In this document: positions 21,430-33,518 of the stretch, piece after piece
How the letters are laid out: each line of letters opens with the position of its first letter
How positions within the stretch are numbered: position 1 is the stretch's first letter
Assembly: GCA_009760855.2 (NCBI GenBank)
Contig: WPIO01000016.1
Coordinates: 3,456,001 to 3,520,000, forward strand
From: Cristatella mucedo
Taxonomy: Eukaryota > Bryozoa > Phylactolaemata > Cristatellidae
Direction of reading: 5' to 3'
DNA: 64,000 nt
Notes under the pieces: generated by a model
Told to the model about the DNA's origin: nothing
The model's input: only the letters and a program-made list of their open reading frames with translations
Databases searched by the model: none
Position numbers and translations under genes: made by a program

Positions 21430-24200
21430 TTACCGCAATCCACGGCAATTCACTCTAATTAGGGCAGCAAAGACCAGACGTGAGCGTTACCGAGCTCAAA
21501 CTTTACTCTGATATTGTAGTAGACGTTCGAATTTATCTGTCCACAAAATTTCAGGTTGCTGCACGCTGGCCCACTTATGCAAACGAGCTTTGGTACTGGA
21601 CGCCTGTACCGCAACTCACCTCAATCCACACCCTAAATCTGCTGCGAACAGCTCTAAAAAGTCTGGAATATCAAAATACGATACACGCACAATGTACCCA
21701 GAGAATTTCGCACGATTCCGCTCACGCGTTTCACGAACTCCACTGAAATAAGAGTGCAGTGGCCCAGGCCAATACAGCAATCCACCGAAATCCACCGAAA
21801 TCCACCACAATCCACTACATTCCATTATGCAACGAAAGAAATCCTGATCGAAAAGCTACTTTTTTGATTGCATATGACAGCACACTCTGTGGCAGTTGCA
21901 TTAACAAAAATTCACTTAAATTGGCACTGCTGTTCTCGTGCAATGCGCTGCAATCGACTGCAGTATCCCGGGCCAATACCACAATCCACTTTAATCCACA
22001 GAATCCACCGCATAAAAAATCGAAATACATTTTGCCGAGCTCCAGTTTTTATTGCATATTAAAGTGCAACATGCTGTATGCGCAACCACGTAAAATAAAA
22101 AAATCGTGCAATCTCGGACTGTGGTAACGGGCGGCAATCGCTTGAAATGACCTGCAATCCACTCCATTCCAGTGCAAATCATCCTCAAATCGCCATCGCG
22201 AAGCTCTAATTGATATTGCATATAGGACTAGACTCAGTTCAAAGTGCATTCAACAAATTCTGCTCCATTGTGCATATGCATTCTCATGCAATGAATTGCA
22301 ATCGACTGCAAAAACCCGGTCCCATACGGCAATCCACCTAATTCCGCAGGCAATCCATCTCAATTCGCCGAAATCCACTACAATTTACTACACAGCGATC
22401 AGAACGTGTACACTAGAAGCTCTAATTATGATTGCACTCTGCTCTAATCTTCAGTTATTGTGTACTTGCATAACTTCACTGTAATTGCCTTGGCCATTCT
22501 GCAGTAATGCACTGCAATCGACTGCAACTGCCCGGGCCAGTACGTCAATCTACCGCAACGCGCCGAATAAACGACCAGAATACGTACACTTTAAGCACTA
22601 ATAGTGATTGCACATTGCTCTAATTTTTGGTTATTGTGTAATCCTATAATTTTAATACAATCACCTCAATCATTCGGCAGCAATGCACTGCAATTGACTG
22701 CAATGGCCCGGGCCAATACCTCAATTTACAGCAATCTGATGCAAAATGCGCTGAAATCGGTTTCGCAATGCTTCACTTTTTAATGCAAAGCACACTGGTT
22801 AATCTCAACCACATCCTTTTAAGCAATTGAGCTCGTACAATCTCGGGTAATGCATGGCAATCCACGGCAACGGCTCAGCTCGAAGCAGCAATCCACTAAA
22901 ATCCGTGGCAAGTTGACACTAAATTGAATGCATGAAGTGCCGATTGTCATTGCATTTCATATTTCTTTGTGTTAAAAGTGAAATCGTAGGACTTTCAAGC
23001 TATTTTGCACGTTAATTGTCAACCATACACGGTAATCGACAGCAATGTCAGTGACCAATACCGAAATCAGTGGCAAATTGACGAGAAACCGGCTGCACCA
23101 AGCTCCAATTCTCATTCCACGTAATATCTCACTGCGTGCTCACATACTTTCAACCAGCTCTTACCGTTCAATTTTGGGCAATGCATGGCAGCAGACGGCA
23201 ATGGCCCGGGCAAATACGGCAATCCATTATGGTCCATCGAAAATCACTGGAAAGTGACTGGGCCAAGATAAACTGTATCTTACCTGTCACAGCCACTTTG
23301 TTGAAAGTGCAATCAAATTCTTCCAACCAATCACGAACGAACAATCGCGAGCAATGAACGGCAATCGACAGCAATATCCTGGGCCAATACCCCGATTCCC
23401 GGCAAATTGAAGAGAAATTGGAAGAACGGAAGCCTCAATTATCATTCCATATAACATTCTGCTGCATCCAAAGTATAACTGTGGAACTTTCAAGATGCTT
23501 TGTCTGGTAACTGTCAGCAATGCACGGCAATCAACAGCAATGGTAGGGGCCGATATCGAAATCCGTGGAAAACAGACAAGATTGGCTGCAATTACCTGCA
23601 ACTCTCATTCCACGTAAAATTGACCTGTGTGTGCGCATAATTTTCACCCATGGTACGCATTCAATCGACGGCCACCCACGGCAATCGATGGCAATTGCCC
23701 GGGGAAATATGCCAATCCATAACGGACAGTTACAAATGCACCGACAGTTGCTGAGAGAAGCTCAAAATTTTCTTGCGTATTGCACTGCACTGCATTAAAA
23801 GTGCAGCCACATCCTTTTATACAATCGACAAAGGCACAATCAAGGGCAATGCGTGGCAATGGCCCGGTCTCTGCAGCAATCAGGGTCAAATTTTCTGGAA
23901 ATTGGCTGTCTGAATTTGTAATTATCCTACTACATAACGCTCACTGTGGGCGCACATGCTGTCCTTTTGCGCGTTCAACCTTGGGCAATCCATGGCAATC
24001 GACGGCAATAGCCCGAGACAATACAGCAATCTATGATTGTCTGTTACAATTACAAACGAAGCTGGTGGGAAAAGATCACCTTTTTTCTTGGGCTACAGTG
24101 TGCTGTATTAAAAGTGCAACCGCGTCCTATCAACCAATCTTGAACGTACATGCGAGGGCAATGCACGGAAATCGACGGCAACGGCCTGGGAAAATACGCA
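21430..24200. repeat. Degenerate satellite, about 170-bp monomer, partly higher-order
   Basis: A core close to GCAATCGACGGCAATGGCCC followed by GGGCCAATAC recurs about every 150-175 bp. Core positions are near 21761, 21966, 22312, 22529, 22705, 22871, 23048, 23203, 23377, 23542, 23696, 23861, 24009 and 24182, with weaker earlier and intermediate units (near 21430, 21608 and 22140). From 22705 the spacers alternate among three types in a fixed order. The exact palindrome GGCCCGGGCC occurs at 22705. I see no coding sequence. Confidence 0.85.
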
Positions 24201-24432
24201 TCCTCTCGATCTCCTTCTCTCTCCTGTTCTCTCCACCTCCTTTCTCTCCGTGCTCAGGACTGCACACACGATGGCCACTATAACCGTGTGCACTCGAGCC
24301 TGTTTGCTTTGCTTGCGAATTATGAAATATAGCCGTCGGCGTCATCATCACCACTACTTGCATGTTTGGGGCTTCGTTCTTCATCGCACCACCATCGCTC
24401 TCACGAGTCCCTACGACCTGATCTGGACGGAG

Positions 24433-25092
24433 ACTACAATAATAATAACAATAATAAATTTATTACAGCGCCGCAGATAACTAAATCTCTTTCTTGGTAC
24501 TTTACATTGGCTTGAAAGAAAGCAGTATCGAATGCTTAGAAGTAGCATGCTCAATCAACCAGAAGCGTAGTGTGGTTAAACGTGGCGTGTACAGGGACCT
24601 ACTAAATGCTCTCATAAATAGATGCGTTTTTAGTTTCTTTTTAAATGTGGACAAGTCAGGGGATGTCGTGCCGCAAGTCAGAAGTGAGTTCCAGGCTTTG
24701 GGACCACGAGAACTAAAGGCTCGGTCTCCAAAAGATCTGAGGTTCGTACGAGGTATAGGCAAACTATTAGATTCTGGAAATCGGGTTGTACGATGCTTAG
24801 CCTGGTCGGGGGGAGGACAGATCTGATAGGTAGACTGGAGCCAAAGAATGAAGGGCCTCAAAGTGAGCGACAAAATCTTGAATTCGGTGCATTGCTTGAC
24901 TGGTAGCCAGTGCAGGTGGGCGAGAAGTGGTGTGATGTGGCAAATGCGACGCTCACGACAGACAAGTCTAGCTGCAGAATTTTGCATCACCTGTAAGTGC
25001 CCGATTGCACAGGCAGTTAGACCAGCGAGCAGTGAGTTACAGATGTCCAGACGGGATATTTCAAATGTCTGGACCAATTTAGAAGTGATATC
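24433..25092 (-). mobile_element. LINE family 1, 5'-truncated copy
   Basis: It has a tail of AATAATAACAATAATAAA on the plus strand, a shortened 3' UTR, then the C-terminal domain on the minus strand (LDICNSLLAGLTACAI, RRICHITPLLAHLHWLP). It ends at about 25092. Confidence 0.87.
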
Positions 25093-25282
25093 AAGAAACC
25101 TAGTGAGACCTTTTGGTGCCAGGAGACAAAACTACAAATAGCACCCCTTCCGTTGTCAAACAATGGCTAGGAAATAGCTCAACCACAGAAGAAATGCAAT
25201 ATACACACGCTGGCGAGCATATCGAGTCGAGAAAGTTGTATTAGCTGTAGTTAAGGTACAAGGTAGCTATCACAGCTTTAAC

Positions 25283-25630
25283 TCTGCTTAAAGGCGGTTG
25301 GCGACAGAAGCTTTAGCTCTGCAGGTCCTAGACTGTGGAACTCGCTTCCACAATTCTTGCGCAACGACAACTACTCTCCTTCTGCCGACTATGGCACATC
25401 TTTTTCAGCTGTCCTGAACTGCTACTTCTATGCTACTCACTACCTCAACTGCTCTCCTAACTCTGCTATGCTTCCCACTTTCTCTTTGTTGCGTGAGACG
25501 AAGTCTGTTGGGTACCGAATGCGTACTGAAAGCCGCTTAGGCTGTGAGTGCGCTATACAAAACTCTCCTGCGTAACACCCACATGGTCTTTATGACTTTG
25601 TGGAGTTACTGACGGAGATACAAACGCTTA
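25283..25630 (+). mobile_element. LINE family 2, 3' end
   Basis: The plus strand encodes GDRSFSSAGPRLWNSLP, then QFLRNDN and YLNCSPNSAMLPTFSLL. These match the minus-strand copy at 63136-63624. A 3' UTR of about 130 bp follows (GGTACCGAATGCGTACTGAA to GGAGTTACTGACGGAGATAC). Confidence 0.85.
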
Positions 25631-26149
25631 TTAACTTCCAATAAGAAACTAAATTTGGCATTGAGATATGTGAGCCGGTTAAAACTAGTTGCAATTTCTT
25701 GTCCGAGATAGTCTATTCTGTCCGTCATTATTCTTGAAATCTCTTCCTCTGCTGTGAGACCGATATCTTGAGAGAGTTCTTTAGGCATCTCTGTCCTTCA
25801 GCAGATTCTTCGGTCAACTGCAAATCCACACAATTCACATATCCTTTCGGCCATTGGTCGAGATTTTTGGCACAGGTATCCTCGAAGTCTTGACAACTTA
25901 ATCTCAAGAGAGTGAGGTCACAAAAGACGTTTTGTGATCTCCGAACATCACGTCCGCCGTCGCGAAAGCGAGGCCCTACTACACAACTCCAAACATATCA
26001 GCACCACGATTGAACGGCGTTGGACCCTCTGCCTCGTTATGACGTATGGCTCTAAATAGGTTCACAAGACACTGTCGGTCCTGGCTTTTGTTTGATGTCC
26101 GCTCTGTTTCAGCAATTGCGTCAAAATGAAACTGCTCGTAATATAAAGA
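25631..26149. other. Unassigned sequence
   Basis: A 60-codon minus-strand frame (25606-25788) has no family signature. No repeats are shared with the rest of the window. Confidence 0.3.
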
Positions 26150-26282
26150 AGATTTTTATTTAATTTTTGTTGCGCCCAAAGAGAACTTAGTCTCTATTCA
26201 GGTGCTTTACATAGGCCTCAGGTCGAGATTCCGCTGCATTGGTCGTAAAAGGCGACAATCTGACCCCTGAGCCAAGCTAGGG
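26150..26282 (-). mobile_element. SINE family A, minus strand
   Basis: On the minus strand GGCTCAGGGGTCAGATTGTC (tRNA-like head) is followed by AGGCCTATGTAAAGCACCTG, then AATAGAGACTAAGTTCTC and an A/T-rich tail. The middle and tail match the copy at 28131-28280. Confidence 0.7.
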
Positions 26283-27369
26283 CAGCATAAATTTAGTTGA
26301 AAATCTGAGCACCAGTGGACTTGCTGATATCTCCATCTTCTGCGATACATTTAAAACGCTCCTTGTTACGCACAGATACAAAGTAACCTGAGCATTTGAT
26401 ACATCGAAGTTGTTTTGCAATACTATCTATCTTCAAAGCTTTCTACGATTCAGCCTCAGTTGCATAGGTTAGCCAAAAGAAAAACTCCCGAAGTGCCTTA
26501 ATCTTGTCACCACTCACCACTCACCTTGTCACCAATCTTGTCACCACTGACCAATTACTCCTCAGGTCAGACCCAAGCAAGATAAATTCTTAGGACCGCG
26601 GTGACAGGTGACAGCCCCTGGCTGGGCTTTAGCCTGTGCCGTTCATGAAGTTTGATCGAGATTCTTCACTTAGAAGTGTGGGAGAACGTAGGTGCGTGGT
26701 ATCGTGGATGAGAAAACTCTTTGCATGATTTACAAGCTCATTTAAGTCCTAAACTGAAAGGGAGAACCTCAACGACACGGCTCCACCTTTAGCCAAATAA
26801 GAAACTCAGACTGGGGAAGGACCACCGGCCCTCCCGAAATGCATCTCTGAAGGCTAGTTTCACCCCGTCTGCTTCGCTTGTGAAAAGTGACAGCACTTGG
26901 CTAAAATCAATGCCAAAGGCATGTACTTTGGCCCTGAATCTTTATACATGTATACAATTGACCTGATTGAGAAACTGCTGTGACAGTAGGTTTGCTGAGT
27001 GCTCTACAGCAACAATCGCCAAAGCAGCAGTTATGTCACAGTCACATTCACAGCAAGGTAAATCGGCTGTCCGTAGAACTGCTTTCGTGATCCGTGAAAC
27101 TATTTTCCCACTACCAACATCACGGGGTATCAAAGACAGTCCGTTGTGCAATGTCACGCGATCATGGCCTTTGAGCTCTGACTTTGAAATTGAGAGTGCT
27201 TGTGAAACAGCCTCGACAAACAGGTTTGTGAGCAGCTCAACATTTATTTGTACAATCCGATTTTCGTTTGGCTTCCGCTCTGGCCGGAATATAAGGAGAT
27301 AATCTAACCACGGCATGTCTCTTTTGGTGAGGAACTGCAGTTAGAAGAGCTATTTCGATAGAACTTGCT
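26283..27369 (-). other. Degenerate sequence, possibly LINE-derived
   Basis: One minus-strand frame of 124 codons (26942-27316) begins MPWLDYLLIFRPERK. Its first 30 residues loosely fit the FRP...STE...L stretch of LINE RT that would follow the element at 27370-29095. The rest is not recognisable. The remainder (26283-26940) has only short frames and a small CACCACTCACC tandem near 26510. Confidence 0.3.
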
Positions 27370-29095
27370 GCCAATGCATTCACTCTGCGATCGATTTTAT
27401 TCGACCCAGATAGCAGTGCGTCCCCTCTGCCTACAGGCTACTTAGCGACAATTTTTCAGGAAACTTTGAAAAAGGGAAAAGGGGAAACTGAGCGGTAATT
27501 TGTAAGGATCTCTGCATCTCAATCCAGGCTTTATTATTATCGGTCCAATAATTTGAAGGACTTGGGTGCAACCCCCTTTTCTAGATTAACATAGCAAAGC
27601 TCTGTTATGGCTTGGCTAAGTTTGTCTGCCAGTGAAGACAACAGAGATGGCGGTATAGGGTCCTCAAGAGACGAGCTCTTATTTAGTAGAATTTGTTAAG
27701 ATAGTCACATCCCATGCAAAAAACTTTGAAAATCAAAGAGGAAAGTCAAGTACTGCGACTCAGCAGTTGCCTCAGTCAAAGGGAGCTTTATGGACGCATG
27801 AATTCGCGAAGTTCTTTCAGTTAAGAAAGCTGAAAACTAGGCAGCTCAGCCGTTACTACCTGGAGAGTGGGATATCAAACCTTTTTTGAGTCTGTCTGGC
27901 AGGACTTCAGTTTTTGAGTGAAAAAAAGCCAAAAAGCTTTTTTAAGCTTCCTTATGTAGATTCGAAGGAAGCCATTGAAATTGACTAGATCATCATCCGA
28001 CCCAGACTTGTTAAAGCGGCACTCCAGCCTTCGCCTAACGTGGTGCATCTTTTGAAGCTTTTTTGGAAAATTGAAAGGAATCTCTATGACTCCGCACATG
28101 GACAGGATGCAGGGGAGAATGATAGTCGAGCTGGTTTGGTCCAGTGGTCAAGATTGTCGCCCCGACCAAGGTCTGGCTGAGGTCGTGGGCTCGAGGCCGG
28201 AGCCATTTGTGAAGCGCCTGAATAGAGACTAAGTTCTCCCAGGGCGCTATGCACATGAATTTATTATTTTTATTATTTTCAAGGGCACTCCTAAGTTTCA
28301 CGTTCATTGGATCAGTGAAGGTATCAAGGCCGCCGGTCGAGTCCGGAAAAAGATCAGACTCAAATAAAGATGTCAAAATTTTGTCCTGGTCAATGCTTTT
28401 TGTCAATGGCTGCGTCACTGGACAAATGCGCCGTTACCCGGCACGTACAACGGAGCGAGAACAGTAAAAGAGACAGAGCAATGATCCAAGAGGGTCATCG
28501 GTCACTTCTAAAGGTCAGTGGGGGAAGACATCCTTAGTGACAACAAGATCCAGGATATGGCCACCGACGTGAGTGGTGTGATTAACGTGTTGGACCAAAC
28601 AAAAATTTCTGCAGACAGTCAAGCAATGAGCAGACCTGGCTGTTACTAGGGTTGTCAACGTGAATGTTGAAGCCTCCTGAAATCACTAACGGCCGGTCGC
28701 ACGCAATTATTTTAGCGAGGAACTTGGAAAACTTACTAAGCAAGGTTAGACAGCCGGAAGAATGCCGGTATATAACAACAGCGAGAGCCATAGTCTTTGA
28801 TGAGGACCTGGTTGCAACTGATTCAAGCGATACCCCATGCAAAAAACCGTATGTCTTATGGCAAAGCGATTCACGAATATCAGTAGCAACCCGCCACCAA
28901 CAAACCTCGTCAGACCGCACAGAATGAAAGAACGAGAACCCGGATGGGTTGGTCTCAGATATACAGCTACCGGAGCAGGGCGTCCAGATCCACGTCTCGG
29001 TCAGCAGGAGTGCGTCTAGCTTCTCCTGTACAGCCCGACCGCGGATAAGTAGCCCCTTGATTTTAAGCGAGCGGAAATTTAATAGGAAAAATATA
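27370..29095 (-). mobile_element. Diverged CR1/L2-type LINE (family 3) with nested SINE
   Basis: On the minus strand the endonuclease runs from about 29080 to 28580: LLTETWIWT, PSGFSFFHS, AVVIYRHSSG, GGFNIHVDN. Continuing down, DTFTDPMNVKLRSALE and a Lys/Arg-rich RRRLECRFNKSG match the linker before the RT. Fragments near 27650 and 27510 (PIPPSLLSSL, KPGLRCRDPYKLP) match the RT start. There are many stops. A SINE at 28131-28280 sits inside it in the opposite orientation. Confidence 0.75.
28131..28280 (+). mobile_element. SINE family A, best-preserved copy
   Basis: The head CTGGTTTGGTCCAGTGGTCA (A-box-like) is followed by GTCGTGGGCTCGAGGCC (B-box-like). The last 65 bp, from GTGAAGCGCCTGAATAGAGA to GGGCGCTATG, mirror the 3' stem-loop and ATT-rich tail of LINE family 1. 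It is nested in the family 3 LINE. Confidence 0.85.
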
Positions 29096-29343
29096 AGAGG
29101 CTGTCTAATAACAACTACGCGATGCCGATCTGGTGGCCTGCATTCTCGGCGGCACGTAACCGACCCGGCAGACGCTGCCCCTTCGAATTTAAATCGAACC
29201 TTAGCAACTGCCGCCGGTGGTCGACTTTTCTCAACACGCTGAGGTGCGGCGAGCGAGTCACTACCACAGCGAGTGCTAATCGGCGCTTTAAATTTACCAG
29301 TCGTAGGATTTGATAGTTGACCGGTTGAGACGCAGCGAACGCA

Positions 29344-29391
<48 letters not shown>
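29344..29391. repeat. GGC trinucleotide repeat
   Basis: About 16 units of GGC. On the minus strand it is read as poly-Ala, fusing by chance with the upstream frame of the LINE relic. Confidence 0.95.
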
Positions 29392-29393
<2 letters not shown>

Positions 29394-29745
29394 CGATGTC
29401 CTTGCTGACCCGCCGAAGAAGAAGAAGAAGGCCCGTCGGTAAGTATTGACTAATGGCGACGTCGCACCTCGCGCCAAGCAGTCCCTCTTCTTCGAGCAGC
29501 AGAGCTGCGCGAGGGAAGCGCTCAGGAACGGCCAGGCGGTGGCGAAGATGATCAGCCGAAAATCCAAAGGTGTCACGAAGAAGTCGGGCGAAAGTACGCC
29601 CCGGCCACCGCTCGGCGTTGGCCGAGGCCGCTCGGTAGCGCGGGGCGGAAAGCGTTCCGTTCGGTTGCCGCACGGTTCTGAACCGTTCGGCTGCCGCGCC
29701 CTGCCTAATCGCGCGCGACGACAGTCGGCGACGAGTGGAAGGTTT
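29392..29745 (+). other. Possible exon of an unknown gene, low confidence
   Basis: Right after the GGC run, GACGATGTCC is followed by five AAG codons (a basic run, PPKKKKKARR) and a strong donor-like CGG|TAAGTATT. If the in-frame TAA of that donor is ignored, the frame continues with AKQSLFFEQQSCAREALRN to about 29748. This could be a first exon of a nuclear protein or a chance frame in GC-rich DNA; I do not recognise it. Confidence 0.2.
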
Positions 29746-29749
29746 TAAA

Positions 29750-30184
29750 TTTTCATTTTTTACACGTTTTATATTTTTATATTTGTAATTGCTGTATTCT
29801 TATGTTTTATATTTCTATTTCTTATGTATTCTTATGTTTTTGTATTTGTAATTGCTGTATTCTTTTTGCGCCGGCGCTCACTCTCTCTCTCTCTCTCTCT
29901 CTCTCTCGAATCCTGGCACCCAGCGAACGCGAGCAGCCTCGATTCTCGCGAGAACGCGAGAATGTTCGTTTCCTGTTCTGGCGAAACTTTGCCGGTGACG
30001 TCGATAGTGCACGCGCAGCGACACAAATGTGAAATGAGAAACTCTCTTCTCGTGAAGGTGACCTTGACATTGTCGCTTCAGCGAGCCACCGCCACCGCCC
30101 AATGATGATGAGGAGGAATTCCCGCAGCAGCCGCGATGTTCTCAGCATTTCATTCAGGCCGTATAAAAATACGCGACTGAACGT
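29750..30184. other. A/T-rich segment then mixed sequence
   Basis: A unit around TATTTGTAATTGCTGTATTC is duplicated at about 29779 and 29840. A (CT)n run lies at 29879-29907. No gene is seen. Confidence 0.5.
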
Positions 30185-31207
30185 TAGCTTCAAACTCTCT
30201 TGCTGCATTCATTGGTCCGCACACTAATGGCGACCAACTCTCTTAAATTGAATGATGGTAAAATTGACTTGCTAATTATGGGCATGCCCAGTGCGATTCG
30301 GAAATTGGAAAGGCCAACGCTTACAGTCGCTTATTCCAGCATATCGCCTGTTGCATTTGCACGAAATCTAGGTGTCCTGTTCCAAAGTGACCTTTCATTA
30401 GACGACCACACCAGCTCCACACATCCTACGTTCAGCTAATTAACATTGCTAAAATTGGGACTTGCTTAGACATGGATACTACATCTAAGTTGGTCCATGC
30501 ATTTGTGATATCCCGTCTTGACTTCTGTAACTCACTGCTTGCTGGTCCACCGGCCTGTGCAATCAGGTTCTTACAGCTGGTGAAAAACTCTACAGCTAGG
30601 CTTGTCTGTCGTGAACGTCGCAGTTGCCACATCACACCAGTTCTCGCCGACCTGCACTGGCTACCAGTCAACCAAGGAATCGACTTCAAGGTTCTGTCGT
30701 CGCTCACTTTCAGGTCACTTTATTCTTTGACTCAAGGCTACCTATCAGATCTACTCCTCCAACAGGCTCAGCGTCGTGCCACCCACTTTTCGGAATCTAA
30801 CTGTGTACCTATATCTCATATAGACCTAAAATCCTTTGAAGACCGTGCATTTAGTTCGTATGCTCCCAAAGCCTGTAACTCACTCCCGACTTCGGTCACG
30901 ACATCTCCTTACTTGACCACTTTTATTAAGAAATTTAAACACACCTACTTATGACAGCATTTCATGGGTCCCTGTGATACGTCCTTTATGCGCTTATGCG
31001 TGCTGATACTGTTGCATGCTACCACTAACCACACTTGTATGCTCACCCTGTGCATGTCACCCCTAACCATGTTAGTTGTATCGTTTATCAAGCCTAATAC
31101 CACTCAGTATTCGATCGTGTTTCCTTTGCAGCAAATGTAAAGCACCTAGAAAGAGATTGAGTTTTGCGAGGGCTCTTTATCAAGTTTATAATAATAATAA
31201 TTATTAT
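30185..31207 (+). mobile_element. LINE family 1, 5'-truncated copy
   Basis: It is a well-preserved C-terminal half. It starts near the codons LAAFIGPHTNGDQL (diverged from the reference CIDDIRTWMAANFLKL), continues through the C-terminal domain (to 30954) and has a full 3' UTR, stem-loop and ATT tail to 31207. At least one frameshift and a changed stop region are present. Confidence 0.9.
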
Positions 31208-31829
31208 AAACTAGTGAAAAGAAAATTGAGGTGAGCTAAAGTCGCTTATTTGCAAAACGCTTGCACATTGCTTCCCTCGAGTACGCGACACCAGGGAACG
31301 CGAGTTTCGCAACTGCTCAAAGCGCCGGCGGCGAGCGTGTTTTTCGGAAGCAGCAGAAATTGCCCGAGCACTGGCATCTATTTGATGGACGGTTTGTTTT
31401 TCTGTCGCTTCTGACATCGATCGCTTTAGCTGCGACGACCAGTGCGGCACTCAATTAATTAGCATTTATCACGCCGCAAAGCTCGTTCAGCTGTGCCAGC
31501 AGCCTTGCAAAGTGTCACCCGCTCCGCAGAGAACGGGCAGCCAGCAGTCGCAGGCTGTCGCGGTTCGCCTACCGATGCGGGCAATGCGTGGCACGTGCCA
31601 ATCGCAGGATTCTGCGGTCACGCTATCCATGAAACCATTGCGGTGAGTAAGTGCGGCGCCCGAATAGCCCGGATGTGCCACCGCCGCGGCGGCGGCGAAA
31701 AGACCGCGGCGGCGGCGAAAAGACCGCGGCGGCGGCGAAAGGTGACTCAGCTGCTAAACCGACAGCGGCGAAGAATCTCGAGCACACCGCCGACGAAGAT
31801 TTAGCTGAGCCTTGTCGGTCTTATGCGGG
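31208..31829. other. Mixed GC-rich sequence; 20-bp triplicate
   Basis: At 31681-31740 a 20-bp unit (GCGGCGGCGGCGAAAAGACC) occurs three times. A strong donor-like GCG|GTGAGTAAG lies at 31641-31651, downstream of an open plus frame (31493-31642), but no family match is seen. Confidence 0.3.
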
Positions 31830-32275
<446 letters not shown>

Positions 32276-33334
32276 AGAGCCAGAGTCGCTACACAATGGT
32301 TGAGATGGGAGGAGAAGGAAACGGAAGTAATGAGTGTATGGAGCACGTGTCGCCAAATGTATCGAACCGAAATAGAAAATATCCAATAACTAGGGTCAAA
32401 CAAGCAGAGCTGAACTCACATTTCAAATTTCACTCCGATACATGAAATATTAGTTGAGTTATTTAATTTACAAGGCACCAACCAACCCTGGAAATAAATA
32501 GCTGCATAAAAGTTGCAAGTATGCATCTCAACAAGCTTCAAGCATCTATAGCGATCTACCAAGGTTCGAAAAGTTGGGATACAAGTCGCATGTGATGCAG
32601 AGATCGGTAAGTCTTTTATTTGTAGATTTGTTGCTTCCGGTATACATCCGGGTTAGAGGTGGTGGGCATAACCGATTTTATTTTCATGTAGAAGTCGTTA
32701 GAACTTTCGATCCCTGTTCTAGAATATTTATCTTTCGAAAGGTACCATGAAAAAATATTTGATTGTCGGACAAATTTCGGTATTTTCTTGAAATTTCGCT
32801 TTAAACTGCACGAAAGAACACCGCTCGCAACGCAACGCAGCGTCGCCTATCCCGGCGGTCTTCGCTGGTCACAAACTGGCGGTTTTGGTGGGTTTCGAAT
32901 TGTTTTTGTGGTTCTTTTGGCGCTTCTGGTCAGCGTAGACTGCATGTTCGCACCGAGTCAAGCGACGACGGAACGCTGAAATTCTGAGGTTTGTGAAATC
33001 GACTCGATGCTTGACAGGGAGCGAGCGAAGCTCAGACGGAGGTCGAGGGAGGCAGAGCAGCTGCACAGCGCAGCCGTTGGCGACGAACTAGACGAGCCAC
33101 CTAGTTTTGCATTCGTTGCAAGCGATTGAGGGGGCACAGGCGAGAAATCCTGAATAAAGAGAATCGTGAGAATCTAGACGCGACGTCACAGATGTGTAAA
33201 CCAGTTTGGCTCTCACTTAAGCAGGCAAAGACGGCAGACAGTGTTCCTTAGCTGGCAGCTGGGCCAATACTTGAAAATGGAGGAGGCCTAACCAAGGAGG
33301 TCAACTAATGACGAGGTTTGAAATATAGCACGCC
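32276..33334. other. No recognisable gene
   Basis: This is A/T-rich then mixed sequence. Short frames only, and no shared repeats. Confidence 0.4.
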
Positions 33335-33518
33335 CAACATGCTGAACCCGTGCTTGTCTCTCCTGACCATAATATCCGTGTTGTTTATCAAGCGTGGCAC
33401 CACTCACCATTCGATCGTGTTTCCTTTGCAGCAAGTGTAAAGCGCCTAGAGGAGATTTAATACTCTGAGGGAGCTGTATCCAGTGCATTACTATTATGAT
33501 TATTATTATAATTATTAT
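33335..33518 (+). mobile_element. LINE family 1, 3' UTR only
   Basis: It starts near CATGCTGAACCCGTGC, passes TTTCCTTTGCAGCAAGTGTA and the stem-loop, and ends in an ATT-rich tail. Confidence 0.8.

Noticed and set aside
28582-29673. A 363-codon minus frame as a single gene
   Set aside because: It joins a LINE endonuclease relic to poly-Ala from a GGC run and to unrelated GC-rich sequence; the N-terminal part has no family likeness.
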